A DNA stretch of 64,000 nucleotides from Streptococcus pyogenes. GTDB taxonomy: Bacteria > Bacillota > Bacilli > Lactobacillales > Streptococcaceae. The translations under genes were made by a program, and so were the position numbers. Position 1 is the first letter of the stretch; every line of letters starts with the position of its first letter. This document shows positions 59,703 through 64,000 of the stretch, piece by piece. The stretch covers positions 1,116,001-1,180,000 of the forward strand of contig NZ_LN831034.1 of NCBI RefSeq assembly GCF_002055535.1, in the 5' to 3' direction. Under the pieces are notes generated by a model. It saw nothing but the letters and a program-made list of their open reading frames with translations, did not search any database and was not told where the DNA came from.

Positions 59703-59852
59703 GATTAAATATTTAAACGACAAAAAATGTGAAATTATTTTCTTTTATTTTCACGTTTTTCACAATTTATTTTTCAGACTTTAATGCTTTATTAAAACTG
59801 CTTAACTTCTATCACCAAAACGCTAGAGCTCTAACCATAAGAATCCAGATTG

Positions 59853-59868
59853 ACACAATATTTAGGTT
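59853..59868. promoter_or_regulatory. NrdR box 1 (degenerate)
   Basis: ACACAATATTTAGGTT resembles the NrdR consensus ACACWATATWTTGTGT with mismatches in the right half. It is 32 bp upstream of box 2, three helical turns, the usual paired spacing. Confidence 0.65.
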
Positions 59869-59884
59869 TCTGTTTTTTATTTCA

Positions 59885-59900
59885 ACACAATATGTTGTGT
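59885..59900. promoter_or_regulatory. NrdR box 2
   Basis: ACACAATATGTTGTGT is an almost perfect NrdR palindrome. NrdR, with ATP or dATP bound, represses nrd operons; the pair of boxes lies just upstream of the nrdHEF -10. Confidence 0.85.
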
Positions 59901-59943
59901 TTCAGATAAGTTTATAGCTTGCTTTTTAGCTTTATTTTTTATA

Positions 59944-59952
59944 TGCTATTAT
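59944..59952 (+). promoter_or_regulatory. Extended -10 promoter of nrdHEF
   Basis: TGC-TATTAT lies 50 nt before the nrdH ATG and 44 nt downstream of NrdR box 2. No good -35 is seen. Confidence 0.5.
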
Positions 59953-60001
59953 AGTAATTCCATTTAAGATGGAACCATTACTAATTTTAGAAGGACAAGA
60001 C

Positions 60002-60220
60002 ATGATTACAGTATATTCCAAAAATAATTGCATGCAGTGCAAAATGACTAAGAAATTTTTAGAACAACACGGAGCCAACTTCCAGGAAATTAATATCGAT
60101 GAACATCCTGAAAAAGTGGATTATGTGAAAAGTCTTGGCTTCACATCTGCTCCTGTTATCGAAGCAGATAACCTCGTATTTTCTGGCTTCCAACCTGCAA
60201 AGTTAAAAGAATTGATTTAA
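60002..60220 (+). CDS. nrdH: Glutaredoxin-like protein NrdH
   Basis: A 72-residue thioredoxin-fold electron donor for class Ib ribonucleotide reductase. The redox pair is CMQC (Cys10, Cys13), and SAPVIEADNLVFSGF is the cis-Pro and substrate segment. ATG 60002 has AAGGA upstream; an in-frame start 11 codons earlier spans that site and is rejected. First gene of nrdHEF. Confidence 0.95.
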   Translation: MITVYSKNNCMQCKMTKKFLEQHGANFQEINIDEHPEKVDYVKSLGFTSAPVIEADNLVFSGFQPAKLKELI

Positions 60221-60239
60221 TAAGACAAGGAAAAATAAT

Positions 60240-62399
60240 ATGAGTCTCAAAGATCTTGGCGATATTTCATATTTTCGCCTAAATAATGAAATTAACCGTC
60301 CTGTTAATGGTAAAATTCCACTTCATAAAGACAAAGAAGCTTTAAAAGCTTTTTCCGCTGAAAATGTGCTGCCAAACACCATGTCTTTTACTTCCATTAC
60401 GGAAAAAATTGAGTATTTAATCTCAAATGATTACATTGAATCAGCTTTTATTCAGAAATACCGCCCTGAATTTATTACTGAATTAGATAGCATAATCAAA
60501 TCAGAAAATTTTCGCTTTAAATCATTTATGGCAGCCTACAAGTTCTACCAGCAATACGCCTTAAAAACAAATGATGGAGAGCATTATTTAGAAAACCTTG
60601 AAGACCGTGTCTTGTTTAATGCTTTGTATTTTGCAGATGGTCAAGAAGACTTAGCAAAAGATTTAGCCGTTGAAATGATTAACCAACGTTACCAACCGGC
60701 TACTCCTTCCTTTTTAAATGCTGGTCGAAGCCGTCGTGGTGAATTGGTCTCTTGTTTCTTGATTCAAGTAACTGATGACATGAACTCTATCGGACGTTCT
60801 ATCAACTCTGCTTTGCAATTATCCCGTATTGGTGGAGGAGTTGGGATTACCTTGTCTAACCTCCGTGAAGCTGGCGCACCAATCAAAGGCTATGCTGGTG
60901 CAGCCTCAGGAGTTGTTCCTGTTATGAAATTATTTGAAGATAGTTTTTCTTATTCAAATCAACTTGGGCAACGTCAAGGAGCTGGTGTTGTTTACCTAAA
61001 TGTTTTTCATCCTGATATCATTGCTTTCTTATCTACTAAAAAAGAAAATGCCGATGAAAAGGTGCGTGTTAAAACCTTGTCACTAGGGATTACCGTTCCT
61101 GATAAATTCTACGAATTAGCTCGTAAAAACGAGGACATGTATCTCTTTAGTCCTTACAATGTTGAAAAAGAATATGGCATTCCCTTTAACTATCTCGACA
61201 TTACCAATATGTACGATGAGTTAGTGGCGAACCCTAAAATTACTAAGACTAAAATTAAAGCTCGTGATCTTGAAACAGAGATTTCAAAATTACAACAAGA
61301 ATCTGGTTACCCTTATATCATCAATATTGATACAGCTAATAAAGCTAATCCTATCGATGGAAAAATCATCATGAGCAACTTGTGTTCTGAAATTTTACAA
61401 GTTCAAACACCTAGCCTTATCAATGATGCGCAAGAGTTTGTAGAAATGGGAACTGATATTTCATGTAACTTAGGTTCCACTAATATCCTGAACATGATGA
61501 CCTCACCAGACTTTGGCCGTTCTATTAAGACCATGACACGTGCCCTAACTTTTGTTACTGATTCATCAAGCATTGAAGCTGTTCCAACCATTAAACATGG
61601 CAATAGCCAAGCTCATACTTTTGGCCTTGGAGCTATGGGACTACATTCTTACCTTGCTCAACATCATATTGAATATGGCAGTCCAGAATCCATCGAGTTT
61701 ACTGATATTTACTTTATGCTCCTGAATTATTGGACCTTGGTCGAATCCAATAACATCGCTCGTGAGCGCCAAACTACCTTTGTTGGCTTTGAGAACTCTA
61801 AGTACGCTAATGGTAGTTACTTTGATAAATACGTTACAGGACACTTTGTTCCAAAATCTGATTTGGTGAAAGATCTGTTCAAAGACCATTTTATTCCGCA
61901 AGCTTCAGATTGGGAGGCTCTTCGCGACGCCGTTCAAAAAGATGGTCTTTATCATCAAAACCGACTAGCAGTTGCTCCAAATGGCTCTATTTCTTATATC
62001 AATGACTGCTCTGCTTCTATTCACCCAATCACACAACGCATCGAAGAGCGTCAAGAAAAGAAAATTGGTAAAATCTACTATCCTGCAAATGGTTTGTCTA
62101 CGGATACCATTCCTTACTATACATCTGCTTACGATATGGACATGCGCAAAGTTATTGATGTCTATGCCGCTGCGACCGAACATGTGGACCAAGGCTTGTC
62201 ATTAACTCTATTCCTTCGTAGTGAGTTGCCTATGGAGCTTTATGAGTGGAAAACACAAAGCAAACAAACCACTCGTGATTTATCCATCTTACGAAACTAC
62301 GCTTTCAATAAAGGCATTAAATCTATCTACTATATCCGTACCTTTACGGATGATGGGGAAGAAGTGGGCGCAAACCAATGTGAATCTTGTGTCATTTAA
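60240..62399 (+). CDS. nrdE: Class Ib ribonucleotide reductase, alpha subunit
   Basis: A 719-residue catalytic subunit that reduces NDPs to dNDPs. Cys172 and Cys409 form the active-site dithiol, and NLCSE (380-384) has the thiyl-radical Cys382 with Asn and Glu partners. The C-terminal tail ends CESCVI with the shuttle cysteines that are reduced by NrdH. No ATP-cone is present at the N terminus, as expected for class Ib. AAGGA lies before the ATG, 20 nt after nrdH. Confidence 0.97.
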   Translation: MSLKDLGDISYFRLNNEINRPVNGKIPLHKDKEALKAFSAENVLPNTMSFTSITEKIEYLISNDYIESAFIQKYRPEFITELDSIIKSENFRFKSFMAAYKFYQQYALKTNDGEHYLENLEDRVLFNALYFADGQEDLAKDLAVEMINQRYQPATPSFLNAGRSRRGELVSCFLIQVTDDMNSIGRSINSALQLSRIGGGVGITLSNLREAGAPIKGYAGAASGVVPVMKLFEDSFSYSNQLGQRQGAGVVYLNVFHPDIIAFLSTKKENADEKVRVKTLSLGITVPDKFYELARKNEDMYLFSPYNVEKEYGIPFNYLDITNMYDELVANPKITKTKIKARDLETEISKLQQESGYPYIINIDTANKANPIDGKIIMSNLCSEILQVQTPSLINDAQEFVEMGTDISCNLGSTNILNMMTSPDFGRSIKTMTRALTFVTDSSSIEAVPTIKHGNSQAHTFGLGAMGLHSYLAQHHIEYGSPESIEFTDIYFMLLNYWTLVESNNIARERQTTFVGFENSKYANGSYFDKYVTGHFVPKSDLVKDLFKDHFIPQASDWEALRDAVQKDGLYHQNRLAVAPNGSISYINDCSASIHPITQRIEERQEKKIGKIYYPANGLSTDTIPYYTSAYDMDMRKVIDVYAAATEHVDQGLSLTLFLRSELPMELYEWKTQSKQTTRDLSILRNYAFNKGIKSIYYIRTFTDDGEEVGANQCESCVI

Positions 62400-62411
62400 T
62401 TGGTTAAGAAG

Positions 62412-62482
62412 TAATGATGCTAAAGCATCTATTACTTCTACGGCAGTCGCTTTAGGCGATCTGCCTAAACCACTCACTAACT
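62412..62482 (+). repeat. 71-bp direct repeat, copy 1, in nrdE-nrdF gap
   Basis: Identical to copy 2 (62541-62611) at 67 of 71 positions. It contains two internal palindromes: GATGCT/AGCATC (62415-62428) and TTTAGGC-GATCT-GCCTAAA (62451-62469). Confidence 0.92.
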
Positions 62483-62484
62483 AC

Positions 62485-62513
62485 GTAAGGAAAGTATTAT
62501 CGACTTTCCTTAC
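62485..62513 (+). repeat. Hairpin in nrdE-nrdF gap
   Basis: GTAAGGAAAGT (62485-62495) and ACTTTCCTTAC (62503-62513) form an 11-bp perfect stem with a 7-nt loop. No T run follows, so it is not a standard terminator. Confidence 0.85.
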
Positions 62514-62540
62514 TCCGTGTCGTAATTCCTCGATATGCCC

Positions 62541-62611
62541 TAATGATGCTAAAACATCTATTACTTCTTGGGCAATCGCTTTAGGCGATCTGCCTAAACC
62601 ACTCACTAACT
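62541..62611 (+). repeat. 71-bp direct repeat, copy 2, in nrdE-nrdF gap
   Basis: Second copy, 129 bp after the first. The TTTAGGC-GATCT-GCCTAAA hairpin is unchanged (62580-62598), while the GATGCT stem has lost one pair (AACATC). Confidence 0.92.
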
Positions 62612-62649
62612 CATTCGTTACCCTTTTGAATCTATTTAAACTTATTATT

Positions 62650-62679
62650 ACCGGTAGAACTTTGGTCGGTTCTACTGGT
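62650..62679 (+). repeat. Second long hairpin in nrdE-nrdF gap
   Basis: ACCGGTAGAAC and GTTCTACTGGT form an 11-bp stem (one G-T) with an 8-nt loop. It takes the place that the 62485 hairpin has after copy 1; both are followed by CTCGATAT. Confidence 0.85.
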
Positions 62680-62731
62680 TTATCTCGATATCCTTAACGC
62701 ACTTTACTACTCTTTAGGAGATCATTTTTCT

Positions 62732-63691
62732 ATGACTACATATTATGAAGCAATTAACTGGAATGAAATCGAAGACGTCATTGACAAGTCAACTTGGGAA
62801 AAGTTGACCGAACAATTTTGGCTTGATACCCGTATCCCTTTATCAAATGACTTAGACGATTGGCGCAAACTTTCTCTTCAAGAAAAAGATCTTGTTGGCA
62901 AGGTTTTTGGAGGATTAACCCTACTTGATACCATGCAATCAGAAACTGGTGTCGAAGCTATTCGTGCTGATGTTCGCACTCCTCACGAAGAAGCTGTCTT
63001 AAACAATATTCAATTCATGGAATCTGTTCACGCTAAATCTTATTCGTCTATCTTTTCAACCTTAAACACCAAAAAAGAAATTGAAGAGATCTTTGAGTGG
63101 ACTAATAATAATGAGTTTCTTCAAGAAAAAGCACGTATTATCAATGACATTTACGCTAATGGAGATGCCTTACAAAAGAAAGTTGCCTCAACATATCTCG
63201 AAACTTTCCTTTTTTATTCTGGCTTTTTCACCCCTCTTTACTATTTGGGAAATAATAAGCTAGCAAATGTTGCTGAAATCATTAAACTAATTATTCGTGA
63301 TGAATCTGTACATGGTACTTATATCGGTTACAAATTCCAGCTTGGTTTTAACGAACTACCAGAAGATGAGCAAGAGAATTTTCGTGATTGGATGTATGAC
63401 CTCCTTTATCAGCTGTATGAAAATGAAGAAAAATACACCAAAACGCTTTATGATGGCGTAGGGTGGACTGAGGAAGTTATGACCTTTTTACGCTACAATG
63501 CTAACAAAGCTCTTATGAATTTAGGACAAGATCCTTTATTCCCAGATACTGCAAACGATGTTAACCCAATTGTTATGAATGGTATTTCAACAGGAACATC
63601 AAACCATGACTTTTTCTCACAGGTAGGGAATGGCTATCTTCTTGGTTCTGTAGAAGCTATGTCTGATGACGATTATAATTATGGACTCTAA
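62732..63691 (+). CDS. nrdF: Class Ib ribonucleotide reductase, beta subunit
   Basis: A 319-residue di-metal radical subunit. Predicted metal ligands are Asp66, Glu97, His100, Glu157, Glu191 and His194; the radical Tyr is Tyr104 (HAKSYSSIF). All carboxylates are kept, so this is a conventional Mn/Fe-dependent NrdF, not the metal-free class Ie type in which three of them are replaced. No nrdI is next to it; the flavodoxin must come from elsewhere. TAGGAG precedes the ATG. A 332-nt gap with hairpins separates it from nrdE. Confidence 0.96.
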   Translation: MTTYYEAINWNEIEDVIDKSTWEKLTEQFWLDTRIPLSNDLDDWRKLSLQEKDLVGKVFGGLTLLDTMQSETGVEAIRADVRTPHEEAVLNNIQFMESVHAKSYSSIFSTLNTKKEIEEIFEWTNNNEFLQEKARIINDIYANGDALQKKVASTYLETFLFYSGFFTPLYYLGNNKLANVAEIIKLIIRDESVHGTYIGYKFQLGFNELPEDEQENFRDWMYDLLYQLYENEEKYTKTLYDGVGWTEEVMTFLRYNANKALMNLGQDPLFPDTANDVNPIVMNGISTGTSNHDFFSQVGNGYLLGSVEAMSDDDYNYGL

Positions 63692-63701
63692 TAGTGCTCA
63701 C

Positions 63702-63728
63702 GAGACTGATAATCTATCAGTCTCTTTT
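63702..63728 (+). terminator. Terminator of nrdHEF
   Basis: GAGACTGATA-ATC-TATCAGTCTC then TTTT: a 10-bp perfect stem. Confidence 0.88.
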
Positions 63729-63737
63729 CTTAACTTT

Positions 63738-63746
63738 TGTTATAAT
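63738..63746 (+). promoter_or_regulatory. Extended -10 promoter of the CLC gene, leaderless placement
   Basis: TGT-TATAAT ends exactly 6 nt before the ATG at 63753. No Shine-Dalgarno fits in the 6 nt between. Confidence 0.6.
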
Positions 63747-63752
63747 AGTCTT

Positions 63753-64000
63753 ATGAAACGACACTTTTTACTCTTGACCTTTTACCTCTTTTTAACAGGT
63801 TTAACAGCTGGCCTTGTTGCTTTTATCTTAACAAAAGCCATTCACCTGATTCAGTCCCTCAGTTTTGGATTCAGTCAAGGTTCTTTTAGCACTATGATTG
63901 CTAGTGTTCCACCACAAAGACGAGCTCTTTCACTCCTCTTTGCTGGACTTCTTGCAGGTCTTGGGTGGCACCTATTGGCTAAAAAAGGAAAGGACATTCA
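63753..64000 (+). CDS. CLC-type chloride channel/antiporter (5' part)
   Basis: An open frame of 82 codons runs off the window edge. It starts MKRHFLLLTFYLFLTGLTAG and has two membrane segments (about 5-33 and 58-74), with the TAGLVAFILTKAIHLIQ segment typical of the first helices of ClC (voltage-gated chloride channel) proteins. The selectivity motifs lie outside the window, so the call is moderate. No Shine-Dalgarno. Confidence 0.65.
   Translation, partial: MKRHFLLLTFYLFLTGLTAGLVAFILTKAIHLIQSLSFGFSQGSFSTMIASVPPQRRALSLLFAGLLAGLGWHLLAKKGKDI

Noticed and set aside
62412..62611. CRISPR-like direct repeats
   Set aside because: Only two copies of 71 bp, spaced 58 bp, with internal hairpins and no cas genes; not a CRISPR array.
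62221..62697. 158-codon frame spanning the end of nrdE and the nrdE-nrdF gap
   Set aside because: It starts inside nrdE without a ribosome site, and the repeated peptide parts only mirror the DNA repeats.

Overview
The window looks like a chromosomal segment of Streptococcus pyogenes (group A Streptococcus). The base composition is low in GC, and the gene set is typically streptococcal: dltXABCD, an LCP (LytR-CpsA-Psr) protein, gapN, ptsHI, nrdHEF, a glnP with two fused binding domains, and DUF3272/DUF4044 small proteins. Two surface proteins point to the species: a GRAB-like LPXTG protein (41217-41870) and a leucine-rich, histidine-triad lipoprotein of the Slr type (45394-47772). The species call is from recognition of proteins, not from a database search. 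Most of the window is core genome; the only complete mobile element is one IS3-family insertion (about 25062-26490).

Layout. 1-3.4 kb: end of a maltodextrin locus (CGTase-like start, neopullulanase, MalE lipoprotein) with a LacI-type palindrome and a cre upstream. 3.5-3.8 kb: transposase remnant and a 17-bp inverted repeat. 3.8-9.3 kb: dltX-A-B-C-D plus a sixth, hydrolase gene. 9.5-14.7 kb: uvrB, and divergent glnPQ. 14.8-22.3 kb: a CcpA-type controlled Lac/Cel-family PTS operon containing GH1, DUF871, a PRD regulator, IIB, IIA, DUF3284, IIC and a 50-residue membrane protein. 22.4-31.4 kb: pnuC, a 52-aa protein, obg, a DUF4044 protein, the IS, rsuA, thioesterases, an MFS transporter with a long leader, and a DUF1846 protein. 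31.5-41.9 kb: a broken nucleoside phosphorylase, rlmCD, LCP, aroK-aroA, BrkB-like, map, a CBS/DRTGG regulator, a GNAT and GRAB. 42.2-47.8 kb: murA, metK with a 370-nt structured leader, and slr under an AdcR box. 48-55.9 kb: birA, DUF3272, dnaX, fRMsr, a PrsW-like protease, DUF1294, udk, a DEAD-box helicase and a polysaccharide deacetylase. 56-64 kb: gapN, ptsI-ptsH, nrdH-nrdE-nrdF and the start of a CLC channel.

How genes work together. HPr/EI (ptsHI) feed the PTS operon and, through HPr-Ser46 and CcpA, would act on the cre sites seen upstream of malE and the PTS operon. dlt, LCP, murA, the deacetylase and GRAB all act on the cell envelope. NrdH/E/F form a class Ib ribonucleotide reductase under two NrdR boxes. 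Slr would be de-repressed under zinc limitation.

The most interesting non-coding signals are: (i) four genes (pnuC, birA, a DUF3272 gene and the CLC gene) that lack a Shine-Dalgarno and have a -10 hexamer exactly 6 nt before the ATG, suggesting leaderless mRNAs; (ii) a hairpin array with a duplicated 71-bp unit between nrdE and nrdF; (iii) a long metK leader whose 5' part can pair with the Shine-Dalgarno; (iv) a strong promoter followed by an intrinsic terminator upstream of the MFS gene (attenuator or small RNA); and (v) an IS inserted inside a terminator hairpin. I found no wholly new multi-gene system, and no tRNA, rRNA or CRISPR array.
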